The notes under the pieces: model-generated
Seen by the model: only the letters and a program-made list of their open reading frames with translations
What the model was told of the DNA's origin: nothing
Databases searched by the model: none
Program-made: the position numbers and the translations under genes
In this document: positions 1 through 12,190 of the stretch, piece after piece
How the letters are laid out: each line of letters starts with the position of its first letter
Position numbering within the stretch: position 1 is the stretch's first letter
DNA from: Phoronis australis
Lineage: Eukaryota > Phoronida > Phoronidae
Assembly (NCBI GenBank): GCA_002633005.1
Contig: NMRA01000228.1
Location: 10,004-74,003 of the forward strand
Direction: 5' to 3'
DNA: 64,000 nucleotides

Positions 1-860
1 GGGGAGGTCGGGAGGGGGGTTTGCCCCCCTCCCGCTCAAGAAATTTTTCAAGAAAAAAAGGAAAAATAAAAAACAGAAAACGTGTCAAACAGAAAAAACT
101 GAACGTACCAAAGATTCGAACTCACGACCCGACGGATAGCGTGCGCGTGCATTATCTCTACACCACCACGATTTAGCTACTGATACGATGATAAGAGGCC
201 TTCTTGTTTATGGACCACAGCGTTTGCGCGCGAAACCTACTTCTTTTCGTACTGCTTATTATTCGTTTTATGTTTTGTGCCATGAATTCTTAACAAATTT
301 GTCGTATTTAAAATAGTCTTCAAATGCCCAAAAGACCAAATCCGTTTTTCGTGTTGGCAATAATGACGGGATTGCTTTGGAAATCGTCTTAAGATAAGGT
401 TTGACAAAGGGAATATTGCGAGTTTCTGAGTGATTCATTAAGGCTTTAATTAAAATTCACATCTTACCAGCAGCTTCTGTTTTATCATCGTGTCTCAGGT
501 TCTATTCTCTTTAAAAAATGAAGTAAATTTTCTTCATTGCACAGTGGAGCAGACGACGAAAACGGAGTCGTAGTGCGCAGCGCCACTGCCGGTCGCCTGG
601 GATATCGCGGGAGAGCCTATACTTAGCCATAGTTCCGGTACGAATGCGCCGTGTTCCGAATTTGACACTTGAAATTGGGGTTTGAGCCCCCCCCAAACAC
701 TAAAACTGCACGCATTTAAATCTTTTTTCATCCTTATAATTTTAGTTACCGGGGTTAATTAATAAACTCACCATTTCCCTACGCTGTTACTGTTTTATTT
801 TTTTGCGGCAGCCAAGGGGGGGGGCCCGGGCCCCCTGGCCCCCCCCCCTAAATCCGCCTA
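1..860. mobile_element. Element bounded by CCTAAATCCGCC, copy 1 (left end cut by window)
   Basis: It shares most of its length with 10033-10839, including the G-rich/C-rich hairpin at the window start, the stretch around 113-171 and the block around 295-355. It ends in a C-tract plus CTAAATCCGCCTA at 848-860. A tRNA-like segment lies on the minus strand. No coding capacity is seen. Confidence 0.7.
113..171 (-). ncRNA. tRNA-derived SINE head (relic), copy 1
   Basis: On the minus strand it reads as a B-box-like GAGTTCGAAT and an A-box-like TGGTGTAGAGATAATG at tRNA-like spacing. It is embedded in the GGCGGATTT element, so it is a SINE relic and not a functional tRNA. Confidence 0.45.
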
Positions 861-943
861 TGTATATATAATCAATGATGACACCATTTCTGCGTCAGAT
901 TTTATTTAGTCCTTTTAAGCCACATCATCGCTAAGCTGTAGAT
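861..943. repeat. Left part of an interrupted repeat (resumes at 1713)
   Basis: ACACCATTTCTGCGTCAGAT and the following bases match 5800-5847. The same repeat resumes after the foldback element with TATACAGCTTTGCACCAAG (1725 on), matching 5851 on. The foldback element therefore split this copy. Confidence 0.6.
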
Positions 944-1712
944 CTAATTGTTTACAATATGACGACATTGACCTACACACATGATTTTGGTATCGTTTGA
1001 TTCCTCGCAACGTTATCTTTCCAAAAATATATGAATTTATCCCCTACTGCTTTTCCTCTGTATTTTATCGTCGAATTTCGATTCGCACTATTTCCCGGTT
1101 GACACCGTCATGTTAGCTCAACTAAAGATTACAGCGACACCTGTTGTCAATGAATGAAACGGCATCATCGATTCTGAATGGTGTTTGCCTGCGCGAGATT
1201 CCTCCTAAAGTTTTCCTGACATAATATGGAGGAAAAAGTAGCAGCATTTCATCTGTTCCAATTTTTTTATAATTGTAACCATTTGACCATTTTTCCACGA
1301 AATTGTCTGAAGTGATACCAGTTTCTCCAATATGGATCTCAAAAACAACTTCCGCTTTTTTCGCGCTAACAGATGCGTACCAGGGTTACTATAGATCGAA
1401 TTCAAACCCTTGGCACCATAACTCGGGCGGGGGATAGACGAGTCTCGGTCAATTTGACATTATAAAAAGTGACGATCTTTTGAAGTCGGTAGATTAGTTA
1501 AGTTTTTTACTGCCAGGTGACTCCTTCCATTCAACATGGCGATATTACTGCCGCGTACCGGGAAATAGTGCGAGCAGAAATTTCACAATAAAATATTAAA
1601 AGACGGGGTAGGAAGAATTTCTGTGTATTTTTGGAAAGATAACTTTGCAAGGAATCAAACGATACCAAAATCATATGTGTAAGTCAATGTCGTCGTATTG
1701 TAAACAATTACT
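944..1712. mobile_element. Foldback/MULE-like non-autonomous transposon, ~769 bp
   Basis: Left arm 945-1112 and right arm 1538-1710 are inverted copies (~165 bp each, imperfect), with outer TAATTGTTTACAATA. GCTGTAGAT occurs directly outside both ends (935-943 and 1713-1721), a 9-bp target-site duplication. Long arms plus a 9-bp duplication fit Mutator-like elements. No transposase is seen inside. Confidence 0.72.
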
Positions 1713-1722
1713 GCTGTAGATT

Positions 1723-1905
1723 TTATATACAGCTTTGCACCAAGCCTAAATCAGATCTTGCCGATCGGCAAAGTTTGTCGCCAGGCCTTGTCGTGGATAC
1801 GAATCTATTCCACGCACGGCACAGGACGTGATCGGTGGGGAAGTTGTGCAAATTTATCCCATTGTCGCTGACATTGCTACACCCGCACACCACGCAAAGA
1901 GGCAT
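1723..1905 (-). pseudogene. THAP-like zinc-finger fragment
   Basis: The minus-strand ORF from the ATG at 1905 begins MPLCVVCGCSN and continues GINLHNFPTD, then RAWNRF, which resembles the THAP start (MPxxCxxxxC...HxFPxD...W). The closing CxxH is not found; the frame ends after KLCRSARSDLGLVQSCI. THAP domains are DNA-binding modules of P-element-type transposases and cellular factors. Here it is probably a transposon fragment or a first exon. Confidence 0.45.
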
Positions 1906-2699
1906 TTTAGCCCAGAGATCGACAAGTACAGAACGTCCAAGAAATGGCACTCCGCTGTTACGCAGTGCAGCTCCCCAGTAAATTAGTGGCCACGATCATG
2001 TCATATGAACCACTTTACGCTGATTGGTTGAGATTTTTTCTATGGCACTCGAAGCGGCTACGAATTATGAGCGGTGTAATTTGCATCGCAATTAATTACT
2101 TTCCGTGGAATGTAAGAAGCAAAAACAATATTTTTCATGAACAATACATACACTTCTGGTGTCAAAAAGGTGTTTTAGCCGCTGGACGCTGTCTTTAACG
2201 TCAATAAAATCAAAATATGGACAATTGTATCGAAATTGCTGACGAAATGTGGCGAATAAATTTTGACAGAAATTATTTTGCCGGACTTGGGCCTGTAACC
2301 GATCGGACCCGGTGCGGACCGAGACCACTGAGACACTGGCGAACGGTAAAAGCAAGCAGTTGCAAGGTGTTTTGTTGAAGTAAAAGGTTCAAATCATAAA
2401 TGCCGTATGCATACAAAGATAGTTTCAGACACTTGCATAAAATTACGGGCTGGTTAGTCTTGTGTCACACTGCCGCGGCAGCCCTTAAGTTAGCTAGCCT
2501 CAGTGGCAGCTAGCAGTATGAAGACTATCGTCAAAATACAGCTTGTTAGTATACAACTTTGCGCCAAGGTTACCATTAGGCCTACCTGGTCCCTGGCCAC
2601 AGCACTCGCTCAAACGAGGTTTATTTATAACTTGGGGTCTTCTGACGAATTGTGCAAAGTTATTGGCTTTCAAGAGAGACTTGCCCAGACTTTGCATGA

Positions 2700-2920
2700 G
2701 CACACCAAGCCTAAAAAATGGGGGGTTCGAATTTATGAGAATGTGTACCTTTTACTATAAGATTCACTGGGTATGTTCAGAGCTATGAATTGCAGACGCC
2801 AAATTTTGGTACTTCCTGACTTCTAGTGGACTTCTGTCTCATTTTCTACTTTTTTCAGAGTTCTTGTTTCTCTGACTTAGGCAGACCTGTTTCCATTTCT
2901 CCAAATAGGGGGCTCCTTCG
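2700..2920 (+). repeat. Interspersed repeat, copy 1 (paired with 15408-15625)
   Basis: Shares ordered blocks such as GGACTT(T/C)TGTCTC(G/A)TTTTCTAC with 15408-15625 in the same orientation, with scattered substitutions and indels. Non-coding. Confidence 0.65.
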
Positions 2921-5795
2921 AGCACATAAGTATGTTGACAAGTCCAATACAAAATGTTATCATTTTTTATTATTAAGCAGTGAGTACGTAGGAAGTGACC
3001 TTACAACTGAAAAACATCGATAATTGCAATTTGAGTGGAGGTGGCAATCTCAATGACAGAATTGCAAGAACCCATGAAATGAAAAACTTCCAGTGAACTT
3101 GGTTTTCAACTGTATGATGTTTTTTTAAATTTATGTATTAGTTAATCTATTGAAATAATAGTAAACCCAAGGCATCAAGAAATGTTGCCTGAAGATGCGA
3201 GTGAACATATTATTTATGGCAAGCTAATTATATCATTCTTTGGTCACCCAATCATTGAAATAAATGGCAGAACAAATCAGAGGACGATTATGATTTAATC
3301 ATTTAGGTATTCCAGTTCAAATCAAAATCGAGTGCTTTCAGTCAGAACTCTATATTTGGTTTCAGTTCCTTCACAGAGTCTCCATAAGCATTAATTTGTA
3401 TTAATTGTATTTTTGTCTTAACGTGAATAAAGTGTATTACTACTTAAAGACTTTCAAGGTAGTTGACACTTATATCTACTGTACATCAGTCAAAACTGAA
3501 ATAATCTCAGTATACAAATGCTACAAAAGACAAAATGATTCAACCTTTTACCATAATAAGTAACTTAGAATGCACAGAACTTTATAACATTTAAGCATTA
3601 CAAACACCATCCAACAGCACAAGTTCTCATGATATGAAAGTGGACAAGCATGTTACTATTACCATGGTGACCAAATAGTGTTTCCTTACAGCAGAATTTG
3701 ACAAGCATGATTTAAAAAATATGAAGTTGCAAGGAACAAGAATTGGAGGTTTGAAGCTTCACAGTCCAACAGGCCTATTTCTCTAAGTAAGATTCTTCAT
3801 ATTGTTGACTTGATTACCTGAATTAAGAAAGCAACAAGTTACAAAACATGACTTCAAAGCAATTTAGACTAAAAATTTAGAAAATATGAATCGTTTTGTG
3901 ACACCTAATCAAGCCTTGAACAGCAGTTGACAGTCAAACAAAAACCATTTCGAAATCATTTCAACTATTTTTAGCTTAGTGTAAGATCACCTGAATGGGA
4001 AATTTACAGTAAAATAACTCGACTATACCTTATATTTTTTGCACAAAAACACGAAAATTGAACAAAATTCCTTTTTGTGGCAACATTTGTCAAAATGTGT
4101 CGAACGTTAAATTTTCACAAATTTCGAACGTTAAATTTTCCCAAATTACAAAGTAACCGGTTGAACATGCCTTTCAGTTCAGCAAAAGTCACCATGTTGT
4201 CGGTGCCGCCAGAAATTAGATCAACGCACATTTATCACTTAATAAGTAACAACTGCAAGGCTGAAATTTGGTCAAAACTGTTGAATCATTCAGTATAGTA
4301 AGTAAAGATATGTCTCAATAAATTTCAACATAAATTGTTGGCGAAAACAATTTACTCAAAGTTTTAAACTCATAACTTATCCCACTGTTGTCCAAGATGG
4401 CCGACCTGATCCAAACAAAGTGACCCAAATATCGCCATAAAAATTGCAATAACTTTGCACTGCTTGTCCCGATTTTGATATTTTTTCGATTTTTACTGAG
4501 GAGGATGCATTATCTTTACGATGATAGCAAAGTACTTTTTCAAAAAAAAAAAATCAAAACGAAAAAAAATCAAAACGAAAAAATTTTTTGGTTCGACTGA
4601 TATTGGTTCCTAGGTTCGACCGCCCTACATAACAGGAACTAAACACCAATGCTATTTTAAGATACCGTAATAAACAAAAGCACGCGTAACATTTCAAAAA
4701 AATATAACAAGCACCAACTACGAACTATAAATACACTATATGTACCAATGAATCACGAGATATTACTAATAAAACAAAATAATGAAGACTTTTCGAGCAA
4801 GCGATAGCACATTCATTTACAAGGAAAAAATGGCGGCGTTCAGGACAAGTTCAGCCGGAATTGTGGGTACGGAAATAACCAACAACAGCCGGTAATTATC
4901 TACTCACAGAGAAGGGTCAAATACCAGTAAAAAACGCTTGTGGCACGAAAGGCAAAAAGAATATAAGGAAAGGGTATCGAAAATAAGATTTTATTTAATA
5001 AGAATTTTCGGATAATGGAGCCACATAGGCATATTAAGATAAGGACTTCAAAATACATGGAACGAAATGCATACAGAAAGCGGTGGGAAGTATGTAGCCC
5101 CTCGTGTCGCCTAGCCAGCCAGCTGGGTGTATGAAGACCGTCGTCAAAATATAACTAAGTACCACTGAGTGTATTTCTTCCATAGACCTCGAAATTGCAC
5201 ACAGCGATTGTTCTGCTTGCCACCTCGCCGTGAAACTTGTATCAACATGTAAAGCTAAAAACTGGATGGGGTGCATGCAAAATCTGGGAATCAACAGACA
5301 CTCACCTTGCCCGTTACAGCCGTTTAAGTGAAAAACAATGCAATAAACGTCATTTTCTTGAGTAACTCTCCGCCTTTTCTAACAATGAAAGGAATGTTGT
5401 CGTTTTGAAAACAGTACGCTCATGTCACGTGTACGCGTCATTTCCTAACTTTTTGTGACATCACTCGGGAGATGAACGATGATAGCTTGGCAGCAGCAAA
5501 ATTTCTTCTGAAATTCGGTTTTTCGGTATCAAAATTCTAAAAACTTATAATGAAGTGAAACCAGTTCCGATAATTTGTTGTGACGTGTACGCATCCTTAT
5601 AAAAAAAAACAGTTGATTGAAGAATGGGCGAAAAAAGAAACTGGCCAATAGGTGACGCAATATTTCATGGCCCCGAAAGCTGGCGCTAAAGATCGCTCCA
5701 CAACTTTAGCAGCAGAATAGAACGCAGTAGAACGCCTCCAACATCATTAAATAATTTAGTTTACTCGTCAAGGAAGACTGCAGTTTTTAATGACA
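2921..5795. other. AT-rich stretch without recognised genes
   Basis: No ORF above about 90 codons and no recognisable domain. 5100-5150 carries a TGAAGACCGTCGTCAAAAT block shared (one mismatch) with about 2518. About 4380-4530 holds AAGATGGCCGACCTGAT, close to a stretch at 42050. Confidence 0.5.
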
Positions 5796-5960
5796 CTAAT
5801 TTTGTGTCAGATTTTATCTTACCACATTTTTACCCACATAATAAATATATACAGCTTTGTACCAAGGCTACGTGTTGCCTAATGGAGGGCATGCTAGGTG
5901 GCCACCGTTCCATCTCGACTCTGCTGTGTCTTCTCTGCGGCCAATCGAGAACGGCCAATC
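5796..5960 (+). repeat. Repeat copy matching 861-943 plus 1713 on
   Basis: Contains GTCAGATTTTAT and TATACAGCTTTGTACCAAGG in the same order as the interrupted copy around the foldback element, and serves as the uninterrupted comparison. Confidence 0.5.
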
Positions 5961-6329
5961 AGTCGTCACAATCATGACCGTCTGTCTTGCCTAAACCGTT
6001 CTATTTATTCCAAAAAATATTTGCTGAGAATTTGATTTAAAAGCTTTTATGGAGGATAAAAACTCACCTAATGCTTACAAGACGTGAGATCGCACCAGGT
6101 GTCACGTGAATTGAATTTTCTGACATCAAAATTTTTCGTCAAGGCCGTTCGCCATTTACCAAAGCCTCGTCCCAATGACACAAGGTAGCGCTGATCGGCA
6201 TAGCCATATCAGCGCCCTCTTGAGGCTTGGGGACGTGGCTCCCATATACCGTTACAACGGCATGGCCACAGACCAAAGCTGACCGTGGGTCGCTGATGTC
6301 ATCAGTGACAAAATCGATGCCCTTACGAA

Positions 6330-6600
6330 AAATTCAAATAGGATTTCCTATTGGATCCTATAGAATTTCCTATTGGATTTCCCATAGGATTTCCTATTGG
6401 ATTTCCTTTTGGATCCTATAAGAAATGCAATAGGATCCTATAAGATTTCCTACAGCATCCACTAGGAAATCCTACGGAAATCTTTTAGGATATCCTATAA
6501 GAAACCCTATAGGAATTCGTATAAGACTTTAATATATCCAGTAGGCAGTTCAGTAGGATTCCATTGGAAGTTCAATAGGATTCTACGAAGCAATTAACAT
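6330..6600. repeat. CCTATAGGAT-type degenerate satellite
   Basis: About 270 bp built from variants of CCTATTGGATTTCC, ATCCTATAGG and GGAAATCC. The unit is near-palindromic, so both strands look alike. No coding potential. Confidence 0.8.
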
Positions 6601-9600
6601 ACATGTATTAAGACTCGCCTGAATATTCGATAGTTCAATGTGAACTCATTTTCCCTGGTCTTCAACTGACCGAATTCCCAAATAACATGTAACTCGGAAA
6701 GCATTTTTTGTGATTATTCTGAAACAATTATAAAAGTGTTTTCATTAGAAAGATGTCCCCCGACGTTCTCCCAAGTATATACCAGCCTTGCACTAAGTAG
6801 TACACCATTAGAACATTTCTTTACAGCAGGTTTATACGAGCATATTAAGCTTGGCATGTATACACACCACTATTTGAAATATGATATAACGTTTTGCCGA
6901 AAGGAAAATTCCTCAAATATTTCCGCATAAACACGCACCCACGCTTCGCTTACAGGACAGGCTGCGATCCTACCTAAATGGGCATGTCTTAAACTGAGTA
7001 TTGCGTTGTTCCTGTAGTCCATTGTTGCTACTTTTCCGTGTAATTAGTTTATATTAAACTGAAAACTCACCAATTTTTAAGTTTTTGCCTGCAAACAGGT
7101 TTCGCCTTCATTTATGTTTTATGTATACGATAACTTTGTTTCATTTTATTTATTTAGTTATTAATTTATTGTGATATATAAAATGAGAGTAACCCATCAG
7201 TTTTCACTGCTTTCCATGGGGCCCTCAATAAAAACATACAGAGATAGTGAGACATACAAACAGACTTACAAAAATGAAAGGCAAGACTTCATGATGAATA
7301 TGAAACTGACGTGGAAAGACTTGTAAAATAAAATAATTAATAAACAAACAATAAATAGAAGATACTAAAAGTATAAGACATGATTAAATAAAAATAATTA
7401 CTAAATAAATAATAAGTAGTTAATAAAAGTACAAGACATCGTGTAAACAGATGAATAAAATACATAGGTTGGTCTCAGGCCTATTGAAAACATGATATAT
7501 TTGCTACCGCACAGAACACTTCTAATTAAATTGACTTCTGATAATTCGTTTAAATTTTACTTAGGATGATACGCATTTGGTATCGGAGGGCAGAGTGTTC
7601 CATAAATAAGCCCCGCTTTAAGTACACATGATTGAAATTGAAATTGGATGACTGTGAGGCCATTGTATTATAGCGATTAGCAGTCTACGCGTAAAATTAA
7701 CACTTAAGTTATAATGAACGAGGACCAGACAATATTCACTTGCCTGGTTTATTCAGGAAAACTTGAGTCGATTCTGCAACATGTTTGTTACACAGGCATG
7801 GCTTAGTGAAAAACATTGCGTGCCTTTTTACATAGACTAGACACCGTGGAAGAGCCTGTTCACTTGCTTGCTTCAGCACGCATGCCATTTCCATTCCGAC
7901 TAAGCACGTATTTCTTGAGGTGAAAACTGCCAAAGTGTACAATTAGCGTAATCGCTTTAGATCTCTATGATACAGACGTAAAATTGTCGTTTTCAGGGTC
8001 TTCCTTCCGTTATGAATACATAATTTGCTATCCTTAATAACCTCAATCATAGCGGCACATCTGGCTATCTCAGTGTTACCTGAAACCAGATTTTCTTGTA
8101 CTCGAAATCAAACTCAAATTTGTCTTCAATACGAACTCTAGAAAAATCATTATTCCGTGGCTCTGAGGAAAAACTATGATGGAGTCAACATCTGTTTATT
8201 CTTGCGTTGGGTAACAGCAGCTACACAGAGTCCAGACTCACATGGAGGGAAAGGTGTCAAAAAGAGGTTACTCTGCGGTGTTCATTTAGGCCTCATAGGC
8301 GTGGAATATTTTGTGGCGTTTCTACACTGCGTTTCGTAACAATGATAAATACATCCTTTATATCCCTTTGAAAATAATGTATCAATCTGCATTTAATTAA
8401 ACAACTTTGTTGTCTCTAATAGACATACTTTGGAAATTCTGAGATTTGAAATCTACAGCCGTCGCCGCATGGTAAGTTTTCTTGTCACAAAGGACTGCAC
8501 GTCTCGCTTCACAAAGATGACGTCATTTGCGTCGATTAGCACGAGGGCTTCCTAAATTTTTGTCTGCGCTAATTGGGGTTCCAGATGGGTCGTACGATAG
8601 TAATTAGCGTAATCAACCAATGTCAGGAGCAAATCAAGAGATGACAAACTTGTGTTAACATTACATACATATGTTTAACATGCTCAAAAGTCACTTGGCC
8701 AAGCGACAGTAACTGCGACATCCAATGATTATTTGTAGTTGACGAGAGAGGGGGGGGNGGGAGAGGAAGAGGGAGGGTAAGGGGGAGAGAAGGTCTGTTA
8801 TCACACTGCTTGGCTTATGAAGTCAATACCAAGGCAGTGGTTCATTTTCGCACAAACACAGAAATAAAAGCATTATTTAGCTAAAAGCCTAAAACCCTTC
8901 CTCACTGTGTCACAACGGACTGGATTCTTTGATACAAGGTCGGCGTTCTTTTAGCTACAACCCACTCCGAGGTGTTAGAATTTGTACTCAGACTTGAACA
9001 TAAAAAGTTACTAACATTAAAAGTTACTTCTCCGGCCCTATGGATATATGTGATAGCGTCTCACTATGTTCTGTAATCTAAAGGTAAAGGGGGCTTGGAA
9101 TCTTTTCTCCAAGCAAGAGCTTTTGTTGAAAAAGTTTGTAATTTTGACAAGACAAGTCACCAGAGTCGACTGCTGACGTGTGTAAGTGACATTTAGTTTT
9201 GTTTTAATACGCGAAAGAGGTACATCCCAGAAGCTGAGGAAACACTGTAGCTTTGCCAGGCAGACCACGCAAGTCACTGGACTTTATGCCAGTCTTCTAG
9301 TATGTCGAAAACAGTACGAACAAAATTAAAGTTGTGATCGTTTCACACCAAAACCGCTACGCGTAACCACAGAAACGTTCAAAATAATTCATCTTTTTGG
9401 TCCTTTCACATCCACTGAAATAAGAAGCGAGGCTTCCAAAAGGTGACAAAACGCAAAATTGACAGTTTTCAACCCTAAACCACCACTTACCTGCCAATGC
9501 TAGATATATAACTCAACGCTAAATTCTGAAAGCAAATTTTCTGCGCTGTTGATTACAAAAATGTGGTTCAAAAGTTGACTACCATCCAGCTAGATTTGTT

Positions 9601-10030
9601 GCAATTCTGCGTTGTTTGAGGGCTACCTGATGTCATAGCAGATTTCCCAGTCGCTACGCAGAAATGCAACAGTGCTGCAAAGGGCCTTGTATATGCAGCG
9701 GAACCAGTAGACTTTTCTTATTCCCAAAATGTTCGCAAATACAAACACACCGGATCCACTGAACCCAATATTAATGTCTGCCTCGGCCGCCAAACCTGCC
9801 CTATCCCACACGTGTCCTTATTGCTGCTGGTCGTTCCCAATACTCTATAATGATACTAATGATACTGTGGCGGTGAGGCCCATCCCAAATATTTGATTTC
9901 GACGCAGTACCGCAAATAGGCCGCGGCTACGGGACCAAACCGTAAAGTGCCACCTTGCGTGCGTATTGTACGAGTTGAGTCTCGCGAAAACGTAAGACTT
10001 GCAGATACCCCTATTAAAAACGAAACACCA
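6601..10030. other. Non-coding stretch
   Basis: No recognised gene. A purine-rich G/A tract with one ambiguous base sits at 8742-8803. 7200-7480 is A/T-rich with AATAAA-like runs. Confidence 0.5.
8742..8803. repeat. Purine-rich (GA)n/G-tract with one N
   Basis: A run of G and A on the plus strand including eight or more consecutive G and an N at 8758. Confidence 0.8.
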
Positions 10031-10032
10031 GT

Positions 10033-10839
10033 GGCGGATTTAGGATATCACAAGGGGGGGCCCAACACTTTGTCCGGCTGTAAGCATTTGCGCAAACCAC
10101 GATTGTATATGCGCACAGCACCGAATGGGGGGAGGTCGGGAGGGGGTTTGCCTCCCTCCCGCCCAGGAAATTTTTCTGTTTTTTCCTCTAAAAGTCAAGC
10201 ATTTTTCTTGATTTCTGATGTATTATCCAAGAAAAAAAAAAGAAAAAAAACACGGAGAATGTGTCACACAGGAATAATTACGAGATTCACTGACTCGAAC
10301 TCACGACCTGGCTGATAGGACGCGCGTGCTTTACCACTACACCACCACGATTTCTCTAACAAACAGAAACTAAGAGACGTACTTGTTTATGGTTCACAGC
10401 GTTTGCGCGCGAAACCTACTTCTTTTTGTAATGCTTGTTACACGTTTTATGTTTTGTGCAATCGGTTCTTAACAAATTTGTTGTATTTAAAATAGTCTTC
10501 AAATGCCCAAAAGACCAAATCCGTTTTTCGTGTTGGCAATAATGACNTTCAACACCTCCGTCTGCCGTCAGGTGTCAGGTAACGCAACCGTGCGTGTCGT
10601 TATGGAGTAGAACTACTCGATCTAAATTGATACAAATTAGGTTGTTTTTTGGGTGGCATGCTCCTTTAAGTTAAGGTTTGACAAAGAGAGAATTAATGAG
10701 TTTCTGAGTGATTCACTGAGGCTTCGATTAAAATTGACATCTTACCAGCAGCTCCTGTTTTTTCATCGTCACTCAGGTTCCATTTATTTTTTTTGCGGCA
10801 GCCAAGGGGGGGAGGGGCGGGCCCCCCTAAATCCGCCTA
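10033..10839. mobile_element. Element bounded by GGCGGATTTAGG / CCTAAATCCGCC, copy 2
   Basis: Inverted ends GGCGGATTTAGG (10033) and CCTAAATCCGCC (10827). The interior repeats 1-860, including a G-rich/C-rich hairpin near 10132-10170 and a tRNA-like segment. Relative to copy 1 it has about 100 extra bases following an N at 10546. Confidence 0.75.
10288..10352 (-). ncRNA. tRNA-derived SINE head (relic), copy 2
   Basis: The minus strand shows an A-box-like TGGTGTAGTGGTAAAGCA followed at tRNA spacing by a B-box-like GAGTTCGAGTC. These are the RNA polymerase III internal promoter elements found in tRNA-derived SINEs. The flanks do not fold into an acceptor stem by eye. Confidence 0.55.
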
Positions 10840-11444
10840 TGATCACACTAGCTGTTTTAGATGCAAATGTGACGACGTGGTTCCCTTACATGGCGATATT
10901 TCGCGAAGTCTTGCTTGATATTGTGTTTTCACGAGTTTCTCGCGTCTGGTTCTAGGACATCTTTTCTGTACACCGCACATGCTTTTCAAGGAAACCAGTT
11001 TGTCACGTTTCCAGTGCATGACGTCAGAATGAGTTGAATGAGGTTCTCTGATGTTGCCGGAGGTTAAAAAATCTTGAGGGAATTTTTGATCGTTCAAAAG
11101 ATTTCTTTACCTGAGGAGGATGGGACAGATATTCGGCCCCACTGAGGCATCTAGAGCCCTGTAACAGGATGAAAGTGGGTCCATGTTTCAAAATAATCTG
11201 ATATCCAGAGCGATAAAAATGGATTAATATGGCTTTAACATTTTCAAGAGGGGGTGGGGGAGAATGAACAATTGGTCGGCTGAACTGCAAAACCGAATGG
11301 TCGGTCGGATCAAACGTAAGCTGGTGATCAAACACGACGGCCCGGCGGACTTCCCGGAGGCTCGTTTTGAATGCCTCGAAGGATTCGAGTGACATCTAGT
11401 GTTCATTTTTCGTAGTCACGTTTTTTGTTTTGTTCAAAATCGAC

Positions 11445-11605
11445 ATTGTGTTCGGCCAATGTGTTTGAACACCGGCCAACACGTTTTAGGTCCGGCCAAC
11501 CATATTTTTGGGTGTGACCATCTGGTTTTGAAGTATCGGCCAACCTGTTTTGAGGTCCGACCATAAAGTTAGAACACTGGCCATTGGGTTTCCAGTCCAG
11601 CCAGC
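11445..11605. repeat. Degenerate GGCCAA short tandem array
   Basis: Repeated CGGCCAAtgtgttt / CGGCCAAcacgtttt / TGACCAtctggtttt type units of roughly 20-40 bp, strongly diverged. Confidence 0.5.
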
Positions 11606-12037
11606 TGGCAAGTGATTTCGCTTGTTGTTCCCTTGATCTTGTGTTTCGCTTGTTGTTCCCTTGATCTTGTATCTAAAATAACTTTTGACTACAACTTCTT
11701 GGATTTTCACTTTCACATGATGTCTTTAATTAGCCGTTTTTTAGCCAACAGTTTTGTGAAAATCTGTGATCTTACTAATATAGGCCCATTCCCGTTTTTG
11801 TATGGAATCCTGACTCTTAAAATCCTTAATAAAAAATCACAAGCGTTTAGCGGACAGTACTGTAGCATATAGAATGACTTAGAACTTGCCTGCAGTCTTT
11901 TGGAAATTTCACGCTTGTCCGTGAAAAACCGCGAGTTTAAGAAAACAATGCAAACTAGTCAACGTGACTGCAAACGTTTGCGTACTGATTATTTTCGTGT
12001 ACGTAACACATCAAGTTATGTATGGCTTCGTGACCAG

Positions 12038-12190
12038 GGCTGGGTTGCATAAACTTTCAAAATTATCCGCTGGATAAGTTTCACTGTTGAATGACGTCAG
12101 GTGCATTGTTCAACAATAGCAACGTGGCACATGTTACTGCGACGTCATTGTTGCTACACAGCGTATAACTTTTATGCAACTGGGTCCAGG
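12038..12190. mobile_element. Small inverted-repeat (MITE-like) element
   Basis: Begins GGGCTGGGTTGCATAAAC and ends TTTATGCAACTGGGTCC, which are inverted with few mismatches. The inside is CGTCA-rich and non-coding. 20338-20510 has related wording (GGGTCCCGTTTTATGAAAG ... GGAGCCCTGGG). Confidence 0.5.

Noticed and set aside
10288-10352. Functional tRNA gene
   Set aside because: A and B boxes are present, but there is no convincing acceptor stem and the segment repeats inside a mobile element.
11024-11395. 123-codon minus-strand ORF starting MSLESFEAFKTSLREVRR
   Set aside because: No family resemblance, no splice neighbours, and an overlapping frame is also open. Possibly a real exon, but unsupported.
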